A DNA stretch of 64,000 nucleotides from NCBI RefSeq assembly GCF_040327995.1, contig NZ_JBEPIJ010000003.1, forward strand, positions 197,643 through 261,642, in the 5' to 3' direction. This stretch comes from Solimonas thermocellulolyticum. GTDB taxonomy: Bacteria; Pseudomonadota; Gammaproteobacteria; Nevskiales; Nevskiaceae. The notes under the pieces were generated by a model. The model was not told the origin of the DNA. It saw only the letters and a list, made by a program, of their open reading frames with translations, and ran no database searches. Below, piece after piece: positions 8,532 to 16,856 of this stretch. A program made the translations under genes and the position numbers. Each line of letters starts with the position of its first letter. Position 1 is the stretch's first letter.

Positions 8532-8532
8532 G

Positions 8533-8551
8533 TGGTCAACTTATCAGACCA
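8533..8551. promoter_or_regulatory. Inverted repeat, likely operator of the FadR-like regulator
   Basis: TGGTCAACTTATCAGACCA has perfect five-base arms (TGGTC / GACCA) with a nine-base AT-rich centre. It begins one base upstream of the regulator's start codon and resembles the FadR consensus AACTGGTCnGACCAGTT, with a longer spacer. Binding here would block both transcription and access to the start codon. Confidence 0.6.
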
Positions 8552-8588
8552 GTTGTCCACTGGCAATCGAGCCTGGCCTTCGTGTATC

Positions 8589-8605
8589 GTCTGACAACGT
8601 CAGAC
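8589..8605. promoter_or_regulatory. Palindromic operator of the antitoxin/PIN toxin pair
   Basis: GTCTGACAACGTCAGAC is a perfect 7-base inverted repeat around AAC. It ends 13 bases before the ATG of the ribbon-helix-helix antitoxin. Toxin-antitoxin operons are normally repressed by the antitoxin or the complex bound to such a palindrome, so this is the likely autoregulatory site. The match is seen directly; the role is inferred. Confidence 0.65.
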
Positions 8606-8618
8606 AGATAGGCGCCAG

Positions 8619-8933
8619 ATGAAGACCGCCGAACGCAAAGCGCGATATGACGCACAGGATCGACCGCCCGAGCGCGTGACCGTGCGACTCAAGCCGGAGC
8701 TTGCACGACAACTCGATGCGGAGCGCCGCGCAACCGGGCTGACCGTGACCGAAGTCATCGAGCAGGCGCTGACCGGGCATTTCGCGCGACAGCCGCGGCG
8801 CGGCCGGCTCACGCTGATACAAGCCCTGCAAAAACACGGCGTGATCGGTGCCGTGGACCTCGGGCCGGATGCCTCGGTCGATTACAAGAGCGGAGTACGG
8901 CAAGCGATCGACACCAAGCATGGTCATCGCTGA
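8619..8933 (+). CDS. Ribbon-helix-helix antitoxin of a PIN-toxin pair
   Basis: The 104-residue protein has a basic N-terminus, then a ribbon-helix-helix core (ERVTVRLKPELARQLDAE, then GLTVTEVIEQALTGHF), and a C-terminal toxin-binding tail. It precedes and overlaps by 14 bases the PIN-domain gene, the standard antitoxin-first order. A perfect palindrome just upstream is a probable operator. It would neutralise the toxin and repress the operon. The core call is strong; the exact subfamily is not assigned. Confidence 0.82.
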   Translation: MKTAERKARYDAQDRPPERVTVRLKPELARQLDAERRATGLTVTEVIEQALTGHFARQPRRGRLTLIQALQKHGVIGAVDLGPDASVDYKSGVRQAIDTKHGHR

Positions 8934-9342
8934 CACCGGCTTCTGGGTCGCGCTCTACAACCGGCGCGACCGGCATCATCAGGCCGCGCTCGACGCCGCC
9001 GAGCGCTACGACGCCGAGGGTTTCATCACCACGCACGTCGTGATCGCGGAAGCCTGCCATCTGCTGCACCGCCGCGAACACGCCGGCGTGATGCTGCAAT
9101 TCATCGAGGCCCTGCGCGACGGGCCGGTCGAGATCATGGATCTGCGCGTCGACGATCTTGCGCAGATCGCGCGACTGATGCACAAGTACCGCGAACTGCC
9201 GATGGACTACGCCGACGCCTCACTCGTGCTGCTGGCGGAGTACCTCGGGCACGGCCGTATCCTCACCACCGATCGACGCGACTTTGGCAGTTACCGCTGG
9301 AAAAGCCGGCACCCGTTCGAAAGCCTGATGGACACGCTATGA
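8920..9342 (+). CDS. PIN-domain ribonuclease toxin (VapC-like)
   Basis: The 140-residue product carries the four acidic positions of PIN nucleases: D in MVIADTGFWVALYN, E in VVIAEACHLL, D in ELPMDYADASLVLLAE and D in ILTTDRRDFGSYR. The family cleaves RNA, often tRNA or mRNA, when its antitoxin is lost. The ATG at 8920 overlaps the antitoxin gene; a longer frame exists but would lose the canonical start strand. The 3' end overlaps convergent argH by six bases. All catalytic residues are present, so this toxin looks functional, unlike the broken one at 1.6-2.0 kb. Confidence 0.88.
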   Translation: MVIADTGFWVALYNRRDRHHQAALDAAERYDAEGFITTHVVIAEACHLLHRREHAGVMLQFIEALRDGPVEIMDLRVDDLAQIARLMHKYRELPMDYADASLVLLAEYLGHGRILTTDRRDFGSYRWKSRHPFESLMDTL

Positions 9343-10740
9343 AGCTCCGGACGCCCTCGCCCGCGCGATCGCGGCGCGCACCTGCACCGGCGCCGTCGCG
9401 CCGTAGTGATCGCGTGCCTTGAGCGAACCTTCGAGCGTGATGCAGGCGTAGACGTCGCCTTCGATCAACGACGAAAAGCCCTTGAGCTCGTCCAGCGACA
9501 GCTCGGCGAGATCGCAGCCCTTCTTCGCCGCGTAGGCGACGGCGCTGCCGACGGCATGGTGCGCGTCGCGAAATGGCAGGCCTTTTCGGACCAGGTAGTC
9601 CGCCAGGTCGGTGGCGGTCGAAAAGCCTTTGACGGCGGCGGCGCGGCAGTTGTCGCGCTTGACCGCGATGGCCGGAATCATCTCGGCGTAGACCTGAAGG
9701 CACATCGTCACCGTGTCCACCGTGTCGAACAGCGGCGGCTTGTCTTCCTGGTTGTCGCGGTTGTAGGCCAGCGGCTGGCCCTTCATCAGCACCAGCAGCG
9801 CATTGAGGTTGCCGATGACGCGCCCGGTCTTGCCGCGCACCAGTTCCGGCACGTCCGGATTCTTCTTCTGCGGCATGATCGAACTGCCGGTGCAGAAGCG
9901 GTCGGGCAGCTCGACGAAGCCGAACATCGGCGTCGACCACAGGATCAGCTCCTCGCTCCAGCGCGACAGGTGCACGAGGATCAGACTGGCTGCGAAGCAG
10001 AACTCGATCGCGAAGTCGCGATCGGACACGGTGTCGAGCGAATTCTCGGTCACGCCGTCGAAGCCGAGCTGTTCGGCGACGAAGTGACGATCGATCGGGT
10101 ACACCGTGCCGGCGAGCGCGGCGGCGCCGAGCGGCAACAGGTTCATGCGCTTGCGGCAATCCAGCAGCCGCGCGCGGTCGCGCAGGATCTGCTCGCGCCA
10201 TGCCAGCACGTGATGGCCGAAGCTGACCGGCTGGGCGATCTGCAGATGGGTGAAACCCGGCATCACCGTGTCGGCCTCGCGCTCGGCGAGGTCGAGCAGG
10301 CCGGCGGCGACACGGTCGATCAGCGGCACCAGCTCGTCGATGACGTCGCGCACGTACAACCGCAGGTCGGTCGCGATCTGATCGTTGCGCGAGCGGCCCG
10401 TGTGCAGGCGCTTGCCGGCATCGCCAATGCGCGCGGTGAGCTCGGCCTCGATGTTCATGTGCACGTCTTCGAGTTCCATCTTCCACTCGAAGCGGCCGGC
10501 GTCGATGTCTTTCAAGATGCCGTCGAGACCGGCGACGATCGCCTCGACGTCCGCGGAACTCAGCACGCCCACCTTGCCGAGCATGCGCGCATGCGCCTGC
10601 GAACCGCGGATGTCCTGGCGGTACAGGCGCGTGTCGAAGCTCACCGACTCGGAGAAGCGCTCTACCAGGGTGGAGGTCGATTCGGCGAAACGTCCTCCCC
10701 AGAGCTTCTGGCCGGAGTTGTGCTTGGAGGTGCTTGACAT
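9337..10740 (-). CDS. argH: Argininosuccinate lyase
   Basis: The 467-residue enzyme splits argininosuccinate into arginine and fumarate, the last step of arginine synthesis, in the cytoplasm. It has the signature GSSIMPQKKNPDVPEL, the catalytic HTGRSRNDQ segment, and PGFTHLQIAQPVSFGHH. The N-terminal LWGGRFAES is typical of the family. I used the ATG giving MSSTSKHNSGQKLWGG; upstream in-frame codons give low-complexity sequence. Gene order argH next to algZ-algR-hemC is conserved in Pseudomonas-type genomes, here with argH divergent from algZ across 131 bases. Confidence 0.96.
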   Translation of the reverse strand: MSSTSKHNSGQKLWGGRFAESTSTLVERFSESVSFDTRLYRQDIRGSQAHARMLGKVGVLSSADVEAIVAGLDGILKDIDAGRFEWKMELEDVHMNIEAELTARIGDAGKRLHTGRSRNDQIATDLRLYVRDVIDELVPLIDRVAAGLLDLAEREADTVMPGFTHLQIAQPVSFGHHVLAWREQILRDRARLLDCRKRMNLLPLGAAALAGTVYPIDRHFVAEQLGFDGVTENSLDTVSDRDFAIEFCFAASLILVHLSRWSEELILWSTPMFGFVELPDRFCTGSSIMPQKKNPDVPELVRGKTGRVIGNLNALLVLMKGQPLAYNRDNQEDKPPLFDTVDTVTMCLQVYAEMIPAIAVKRDNCRAAAVKGFSTATDLADYLVRKGLPFRDAHHAVGSAVAYAAKKGCDLAELSLDELKGFSSLIEGDVYACITLEGSLKARDHYGATAPVQVRAAIARARASGAS

Positions 10741-10871
10741 GATGGTACGGGCGGACTGGGGCAGGGAATTATAGGCGCCGGGTGCTGCCGGCCAGACCAC
10801 GGGCGCGCTTGCCGGCGCGGCCTGCCCCTGCGAATCTTGCAGCGAGTCCACCGACCGACCACGATCGCCGC

Positions 10872-11987
10872 GTGCAACGCATCCGACCTTCCACAGCGCA
10901 GGCGCTCGATCTATTTCCCGACTTCTGCTCGCTGCGCAGCGTGCTGACGCTGGCGTTCACGATGGAGCTGGTCGCCATCGTGCTGACGCTCGGCAGCGGC
11001 GCCGCCGGTCGCGCCGGCGTCGAGAAACTGCTGCTGATCTCGATCTATCTACAGTGGATCAGCCTGTGCTCGGCGGCGGCGATGTGCTGGGCGCGGCGCT
11101 GGATCGGTGTTGCGCGCGCCGGCGTCGTGTTCTTCCTCTGCTGGGGCATGTTGGTGGTGATCGTGATGCTGATCGCCGATCTGGCCTATCGCATCACCCA
11201 TGCGCTGGACTGGGCATTCGTCGCGCCGGCGCAGTCGCGGCTCGAATTCGTTCTGCGCCACACCGGCATCGCAGCGATCGTCGCAGCGCTTCTGCTGCGC
11301 TACTTTTGGGTGCGTAACCAGTGGACCATGCAGGTGCAGGCCGAGGGTGAGGCGCGCTACCAGGCGCTCAACGCGCGCATCCGCCCACATTTTCTGTTCA
11401 ACGCTCTGAACAGCCTTGCCGCGTTGATCCAGGTCCGCCCCAACGAAGCCGAGATGATGGTCGAGGACTTGTCGGATCTATTCCGCGCGAGCCTTGAAAA
11501 GCGCGGTCAGGTCGCGCCGCTGGTCGAAGAGATCGGCCTGTGCCATGCGTACCTGCGCATCGAAAAGCTGCGCCTGGGCGACAAGCTCAAGGTCGAATGG
11601 GACGTCCCTGAGGAGCTGCTGAACTGGAAAGTGCCGAAACTGGTCGTGCAGCCGCTGATCGAGAACGCCGTGCATCACGGTGTCTCGCGGCTCGCCGGCG
11701 GCGGCGTGATCCGCATCGCCGCGCGCGAGATCTTCGGGCGCTTGATCATCGAGGTGACCAACCCGATGGCCGGTGGCGACGGCGCGCCGAGCAGCGGCAA
11801 CCGCATCGCCATCGACAATATTGCCCAGCGGCTGAACCTGATTTACGGTGAGGGGGCGCGCCTGGAAATGGGCCGCGATCTGCGACTCGAGGGCGGCGTG
11901 TTTCGCGCGCGGCTGGTCCTGCCGGCGCAGCCACGGCGCGAAGGTCGTGATGGTGTCGTCGAGGTCGATCAGGCAAGAGGGGAGTGA
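10872..11987 (+). CDS. algZ: LytS/AlgZ-type sensor histidine kinase
   Basis: From the GTG at 10872 the protein is 371 residues. It has four to five membrane helices in the first half, then a His_kinase domain with RPHFLFNALNSL carrying the phosphorylatable histidine and an ATPase part (KLVVQPLIENAVHHG as N-box). This is the AlgZ/FimS architecture, which lacks the classical H-box/DHp arrangement. AlgZ works with AlgR on motility, alginate or virulence-type traits in Pseudomonas; the targets here are unknown. Its stop overlaps a GTG of the next gene and lies two bases before the chosen algR ATG. Longer in-frame starts upstream encode alanine/arginine-rich sequence and were rejected. Confidence 0.88.
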   Translation: MQRIRPSTAQALDLFPDFCSLRSVLTLAFTMELVAIVLTLGSGAAGRAGVEKLLLISIYLQWISLCSAAAMCWARRWIGVARAGVVFFLCWGMLVVIVMLIADLAYRITHALDWAFVAPAQSRLEFVLRHTGIAAIVAALLLRYFWVRNQWTMQVQAEGEARYQALNARIRPHFLFNALNSLAALIQVRPNEAEMMVEDLSDLFRASLEKRGQVAPLVEEIGLCHAYLRIEKLRLGDKLKVEWDVPEELLNWKVPKLVVQPLIENAVHHGVSRLAGGGVIRIAAREIFGRLIIEVTNPMAGGDGAPSSGNRIAIDNIAQRLNLIYGEGARLEMGRDLRLEGGVFRARLVLPAQPRREGRDGVVEVDQARGE

Positions 11988-11989
11988 AG

Positions 11990-12733
11990 ATGCGCGTCGT
12001 GATCGTGGACGATGAACCGCTGGCGCGTGAACGCCTGCGACGCCTGCTTCAGGAATTCCCGGGCTACGAGGTCGTCGGCGAGGCCGGTGACGGCGAGACC
12101 GCACTGGACGTGATCGACGACGAGGAGCCGGATCTCGTGCTGCTCGACATCCGCATGGGCGGGATCGACGGCTTGCAGGTCGGACGCCAGCTCGCCGAAA
12201 TGGACGTGCCGCCGGCGGTGATCTTCACCACCGCCTACTCCGAGCACGCGCTTTCGGCCTTCGATGCCAGCGCGCAGGGTTATCTGCTCAAACCCATCCG
12301 TCTGGAAAAGCTGCGTGACGCGTTGCAGCGCGTGCGCAAGCCAACTCGCGCGCAAAAGCCGCAGGGCACTTCGGCAGCCGGCGACGGCAAACCCAAGCGG
12401 GAGTTCGTGCTCGCGACGACGCGCGACGGCCTGGTGCGCGTGCCGTTCGACGAGATCCTCTACTTTCTTGCGGACCAGAAGTACACCACGGTGTATCACC
12501 TGCACGGCGAGGTGCTGATCGAGGAATCGCTCAAGACGCTGGAGATCGACTTCGCGCCGCTGTTCCTGCGCGTGCACCGCAAGGCGCTGGTCAACACGCG
12601 CTACATCGCCGGGCTCGAACGCGATCGCCACGGCGATCCGCATCACTGGCTCAAGCTCAAGCACGTCGCCGACCCGTTGCCGGTGTCGCGGCGCCGGCTT
12701 GCCGAGGTGCGGCGCTTCCTCACGGAAACCTGA
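11990..12733 (+). CDS. algR: LytTR-type response regulator AlgR
   Basis: The 247-residue protein has a receiver domain (VVIVDDEPLARERLRRLL, phosphoacceptor aspartate in LVLLDIRM, conserved lysine in GYLLKPIR) and a C-terminal LytTR DNA-binding domain (YFLADQKYTTVYH, FLRVHRKALVN). It pairs with the kinase directly upstream. I chose the ATG at 11990, which has an AGAGGGGAG ribosome site about seven bases away; the GTG at 11984, overlapping the kinase stop as GTGA, is an alternative adding two residues. Placement before hemC is the order known for algR loci. Confidence 0.92.
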   Translation: MRVVIVDDEPLARERLRRLLQEFPGYEVVGEAGDGETALDVIDDEEPDLVLLDIRMGGIDGLQVGRQLAEMDVPPAVIFTTAYSEHALSAFDASAQGYLLKPIRLEKLRDALQRVRKPTRAQKPQGTSAAGDGKPKREFVLATTRDGLVRVPFDEILYFLADQKYTTVYHLHGEVLIEESLKTLEIDFAPLFLRVHRKALVNTRYIAGLERDRHGDPHHWLKLKHVADPLPVSRRRLAEVRRFLTET

Positions 12734-12795
12734 GCGTCGTTGCCGGGCTCGTGTGACAATGCGGGGCGATCCAGCGCCCGAAAGACCCTCCTCGC

Positions 12796-13719
12796 ATGAA
12801 GCTTCGCATCGCCACGCGCGAATCTCCGTTGGCGCTCTGGCAGGCCCATCACGTGCGCGAACGGCTGCAGCAGGCCCACGCGGGCCTCGCCGTCGAGCTG
12901 GTGCCGATGACCACACAGGGCGATCGGCTGCTCGGCAGCTCGTTGGCCACGATCGGCGGCAAGGGCTTGTTCGTCAAAGAATTGGAGCAGGCGTTGCTGG
13001 ACCGGCGCGCCGACATCGCCGTGCATTCGATGAAGGACGTCCCGGTGCAGCAGCCCGATGGCCTGATGCTCGCCGCCTTCCTGCATGGCGAAGACCCGCG
13101 CGATGCCTTCGTCTCCAATGCGTACGCCGCGTTCGACGCGCTGCCGCAGGGTGCGCACGTCGGCACCTCGAGCCTGCGTCGGCAGGCGCAGCTTCGACAT
13201 CTGCGGCCGGACCTGCGCGTGACCGAGCTGCGCGGCAATGTCGGCACGCGCCTGCGCAAGCTCGACGAAGGCCAGTATGACGCGATTTTGCTCGCCGCCG
13301 CCGGGTTGGTGCGGCTGGGGCTGGCCGGACGTATCCGCGAGCGTTTCCCGGTCGAGCGCTTCGTGCCGGCGATCGGTCAGGGCATCATCGGCATCGAGTG
13401 TCGCGCAGACGATGCGCATACGCGCGCGCTGCTCGCGCCGCTGCATGATGCGCGTTCGCAGCATCGGCTCGCCGCCGAACGCGCGATGAACGCGCGGCTC
13501 GGTGGCGCCTGTCAGGTGCCGGTCGCCGGGCACGCCGTCGTCCAAGGCGACCGGTTGCGCCTCGTCGGTCTGGTCGGCGCGCCGGACGGCTCGGTTCTAC
13601 TGCGCGACCAGATCGAAGGGGCGCGCAACGACGCGGCTGCGCTCGGCGAGCAGCTTGCCCAGCGTTTGCTCGACGCCGGTGCGCGCGCGATTCTCGCGCC
13701 GCTCGGCTTTCGCCTTTGA
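12796..13719 (+). CDS. hemC: Hydroxymethylbilane synthase (porphobilinogen deaminase)
   Basis: The 307-residue enzyme polymerises four porphobilinogens into hydroxymethylbilane in heme synthesis. It shows RIATRESPLALWQA at the start, the substrate-binding VHSMKDVP and TSSLRRQAQL, and the cofactor-binding cysteine in LGGACQVPVAGH. Length is normal. It lies downstream of algR and is followed within two bases by the hemD-hemX fusion, forming a heme operon. Confidence 0.97.
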   Translation: MKLRIATRESPLALWQAHHVRERLQQAHAGLAVELVPMTTQGDRLLGSSLATIGGKGLFVKELEQALLDRRADIAVHSMKDVPVQQPDGLMLAAFLHGEDPRDAFVSNAYAAFDALPQGAHVGTSSLRRQAQLRHLRPDLRVTELRGNVGTRLRKLDEGQYDAILLAAAGLVRLGLAGRIRERFPVERFVPAIGQGIIGIECRADDAHTRALLAPLHDARSQHRLAAERAMNARLGGACQVPVAGHAVVQGDRLRLVGLVGAPDGSVLLRDQIEGARNDAAALGEQLAQRLLDAGARAILAPLGFRL

Positions 13720-13721
13720 CG

Positions 13722-15659
13722 ATGACCGAACCGGCGACGCTCGACGGTCTGCGCGTGCTGGTCACGCGCCCGGCCGAGCAGGCCGAGCCGCTGTGTCGGC
13801 TGCTGGAGCGTCATGGCGCCCGGGTCACGCGCTTGCCGTTGCAGGTCATCGAGCCGGTGCGCCAGGGGGCGAGCGCTGCAGCCCGATTGCAGCGGCAGCG
13901 GCAGGCGCGAGCATGGATCTTCACCAGTGTCAACGCCGTGCGCTACGCCCGTGCGCTCGATGCCGGGGTGTGGCCCACGTGCATCGCCGTCGGCCCGGCG
14001 ACTGCCGCCGCGCTGCGGCAGGCCGGGATCGAGGAGGTGATCACACCGGCGCAACGGCACGACAGCGACGGGGTACTGGCGCTGGACCTGCTGCATGATG
14101 TGCGCGACCAGGACGTGGTGCTGGTCACCGGCGAAGGCGGGCGCGATGCGATCGAAACCGGGCTCGCCGCGCGCGCTGCGCGGGTCACGCGCGTGGAGGT
14201 CTACCGCCGGGTCGCGCTGCCGCATACGCCAGAAGCACTCGCGCGCGCCTGCGCCGACGTCGATGCCGCCGTCTTCACCAACGGCGAATCGCTGCGCCTG
14301 ATGTTCACACGCATCGCCGACGATGCGCGACTGAGACTGCTCGACCTGCAACTGGTTGTGCCCAGCCGGCGTGTGGTAGAACAGGCGCTCGAACTCGGCT
14401 TCAGAACCGCGCCGCTGGTCCCCGAGCAAACGGGCGACGCCGGATACCTGCGCGTCCTCGAGCACTGGTGGCAGACCCGGGACAGGCCTTCCCGCATGAC
14501 TGATCAAAACCCCAAGCAGGATTCCGAATCACCCCCGACGGACGCTGCGGCTACCATGGCCGCCGCCGTGCCCGAGGCCCCGACCGAGTCCGGCTCTGAG
14601 ACGGGCGCCGCAGCCGGCGCCGAGGTTGCAGCAGCAGTGCCGACTGCGGCTGGACGGGGGCGCGCCGCCCTATGGGGACTGCTCGTGCTGCTGGTCGGCT
14701 TGGCGTTAGTCGCCGCTGTCGGCTGGGAAGGCTGGCGCCGGATCGAGGCGATGATGGCCGAGCGTGATGCACGCATCGACCGCCTGCAGGCCAGCGTCGA
14801 TGCCGGCGGCGCGCAAGTCGAACGCCTGCAGACGCGTGTCGCCGATCAGGCCGTCGCGGTGCAGCGCAACGCCACGCAGATCGCGCGCTTCGGCGAGCGT
14901 CTCGATGCCCAGGACCAGGCGATTGGCCTTTTGCGCGAGGAGCTCGGTGGCGGCCGCATCCGTGTACAGCTCGCCGTCGTCGAGCAGTTGCTGCTGCTTG
15001 CCAACGACCGCTTGCAGGTCGGCCGCGAGGTCGACGCCGCGATCACCGCGCTCGAAGCCGCGGACACACGACTGGCGGCGCTCGCCGATCCGCGCTTGTT
15101 CGCGGTGCGCGAGGCGATCGCGCGCGAACGCACGGCATTGCAGGCGGTGCCGCGCGCCGATATTCCGGGCGCCGCGCTCGTGCTGGCGAGTCTGATCGAG
15201 CGGGCGATGCGGTTCGCACTCAAGGCGCAGGTGCCGGAGCGCTTCACGCCAGTGCCGCGCGCAGCCGACACAGACGAGGTCGAACCGACCTCACGCGGGC
15301 AGCGCGCGTGGCTCGCGCTGCGACGCGCGGTGTCCAGCGCGTTCACGATCCGTCGCGAAGCCGGGCCGCCGCCGCAGATGCTCAGCGATGAGCAGGACGC
15401 GCTGATCCGCCAAGTGCTCGCGCTCAAGCTCGAAGGCGCGCGCGCCGCGCTGCTACGTCGGGATGCTGCGACCTTCCGCGAGCTGTGTCGCTCGGCTTCG
15501 GCCTGGCTCGGGGAGTACTTCAGCGACGGTGATCCAGCCATCGAGGCCGCGCGTGCAGAGCTGACGCGGCTGCAGGATCTGCAGCTCGATCCGCCGCTGC
15601 CGGACATCAGCGCGAGTCTCGTGCTCCTCAGAGCGCAACTGGAGCCCGCACCGCAATGA
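13722..15659 (+). CDS. hemDX: Fused uroporphyrinogen-III synthase (HemD) and HemX membrane protein
   Basis: One uninterrupted frame of 645 residues. Residues 1 to about 250 are a HemD domain (LRVLVTRPAEQAEPLCRLLE, FTSVNAVRYA, VVLVTGEGGRD), which closes hydroxymethylbilane to uroporphyrinogen III. After an alanine-rich linker comes HemX: one membrane helix (ALWGLLVLLVGLALVAAVGW), a coiled coil rich in RIDRLQAS/VERLQTR repeats and a C-terminal globular part. I chose the ATG at 13722; an in-frame TTG overlaps the hemC stop. An internal ATG at 14496 could start separate HemX, but it has only a weak ribosome site and no stop separates the domains. Such fusions are known in some proteobacteria. The stop overlaps hemY as ATGA. 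Confidence 0.9.
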   Translation: MTEPATLDGLRVLVTRPAEQAEPLCRLLERHGARVTRLPLQVIEPVRQGASAAARLQRQRQARAWIFTSVNAVRYARALDAGVWPTCIAVGPATAAALRQAGIEEVITPAQRHDSDGVLALDLLHDVRDQDVVLVTGEGGRDAIETGLAARAARVTRVEVYRRVALPHTPEALARACADVDAAVFTNGESLRLMFTRIADDARLRLLDLQLVVPSRRVVEQALELGFRTAPLVPEQTGDAGYLRVLEHWWQTRDRPSRMTDQNPKQDSESPPTDAAATMAAAVPEAPTESGSETGAAAGAEVAAAVPTAAGRGRAALWGLLVLLVGLALVAAVGWEGWRRIEAMMAERDARIDRLQASVDAGGAQVERLQTRVADQAVAVQRNATQIARFGERLDAQDQAIGLLREELGGGRIRVQLAVVEQLLLLANDRLQVGREVDAAITALEAADTRLAALADPRLFAVREAIARERTALQAVPRADIPGAALVLASLIERAMRFALKAQVPERFTPVPRAADTDEVEPTSRGQRAWLALRRAVSSAFTIRREAGPPPQMLSDEQDALIRQVLALKLEGARAALLRRDAATFRELCRSASAWLGEYFSDGDPAIEAARAELTRLQDLQLDPPLPDISASLVLLRAQLEPAPQ

Positions 15660-16843
15660 TCCGCACGCTGCTGATCGCGGTCGTCGCGCTGGCGCTGGGC
15701 GCCGCTGCAGCCTGGTATCTGCGCGACGAGACCGGCTATGTGCTGCTGGGCTTCCGCGGCTGGATCGTCGAGACCTCGCTGCTCGGCCTGCTGCTCGGGC
15801 TTGCGCTGCTGATGTTCGGCGTCTGGTTGCTGCTGCGCCTGCTGGTCAGTGGTGTGCGTCTGCCGCAGTCGTTACGCACGATGATGGAACGTCGCCGCCG
15901 CGAGCGCGCGCAGCGCTCCTTCGAGGCCGGGCTGCTGCATTTACTCGAAGGCGACTGGCAGCGCGCGGAAGTCGAACTGGTGCGCCGCGCCGCGGACCAC
16001 CATGCCGCGCAGCTCAACTACCTGGCCGCGGCGCGCGCGGCGCAGCGCCTGGGCGCCGGCGAGCGGCGCGATCACTACCTGCGGCTCGCTACCAACCTGT
16101 CACCTCAGGTCGAACGTGCGGCCCTTTTGACGCGCGCCGAGCTGCAGATCGAGCGCGGCGAGTTCGTCGCTGCGCGCGAGTCCGCCGAGCGCTTGCGTCA
16201 GATCGATCCACAGCAGCCCTATGCCGCCGAATTGCTCGCCGAAGCGCTGAGCGGCCTCGGTGACTGGGAAGCGCTGCGGTGTCTGCTGCAGGAGCCTGCG
16301 GTCACCGCGAGACTCAATCCCGCCAAGCGCCGCAAGCTGCTGGAGCGTGCGCTGCTCGAACGCCTGCGCATGGCCGAGGGCGAGGCACGCCTGGAACGGC
16401 TCAAGGCCCTGTGGAGTGAAGCGCCGGCCGATGCACGCCAGTGGCCCGCCGTGCGTCTGCAGTATGCGCACAGTCTCGCGCGCCTCAACGCCCAGGCCGA
16501 AGCGATGGCGCTGGCCAGCGACACACTGGCGCGCGAGTGGGACGCGGGGCTGGCCGAGCTCTACGGCAGCCTCGAACCCGCCGACGTCGTCGCGCAGCTC
16601 GCGACCATCGAGCAGTGGCTGACGCGCTACGGCGAACGGCCGGAATTGCTGCTCGCCGCGGGTCGCGCCTGCCTGCGCAACCGTCTATGGGGCAAGGCGC
16701 GCAGCTATCTCGAAGCGGTGATCAGGCTCGCACCATCGGCGGCCGCGTATCTCGCGCTCGCCCGTGTCTGCGAGCAGACGCAACAGCCGGACGAGGCGCA
16801 AAGGCTCTACCGGCAGGGGTTGGAGTTGACGGTCGCGCCGTGA
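15656..16843 (+). CDS. hemY: HemY heme-biosynthesis-associated TPR membrane protein
   Basis: The 395-residue protein has two N-terminal membrane helices (LLIAVVALALGAAAAWYL and LLGLLLGLALLMFGVWLLLR), then tetratricopeptide-like helices throughout. This is the proteobacterial HemY that follows hemX, distinct from protoporphyrinogen oxidase of the same symbol. Its biochemical role is not settled. It starts by ATGA overlap with the hemD-hemX fusion and ends the operon, 13 bases before a convergent reductase gene. Confidence 0.92.
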   Translation: MIRTLLIAVVALALGAAAAWYLRDETGYVLLGFRGWIVETSLLGLLLGLALLMFGVWLLLRLLVSGVRLPQSLRTMMERRRRERAQRSFEAGLLHLLEGDWQRAEVELVRRAADHHAAQLNYLAAARAAQRLGAGERRDHYLRLATNLSPQVERAALLTRAELQIERGEFVAARESAERLRQIDPQQPYAAELLAEALSGLGDWEALRCLLQEPAVTARLNPAKRRKLLERALLERLRMAEGEARLERLKALWSEAPADARQWPAVRLQYAHSLARLNAQAEAMALASDTLAREWDAGLAELYGSLEPADVVAQLATIEQWLTRYGERPELLLAAGRACLRNRLWGKARSYLEAVIRLAPSAAAYLALARVCEQTQQPDEAQRLYRQGLELTVAP

Positions 16844-16856
16844 ACGCCCGGGGGCT

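Noticed and set aside
9406..10737. Plus-strand frame opposite argH
   Set aside because: Antisense of a fully conserved enzyme gene; no start context or motifs.
14496..15659. HemX as a separate gene
   Set aside because: The frame from hemD is continuous and no good ribosome site precedes the internal ATG; kept as an alternative only.
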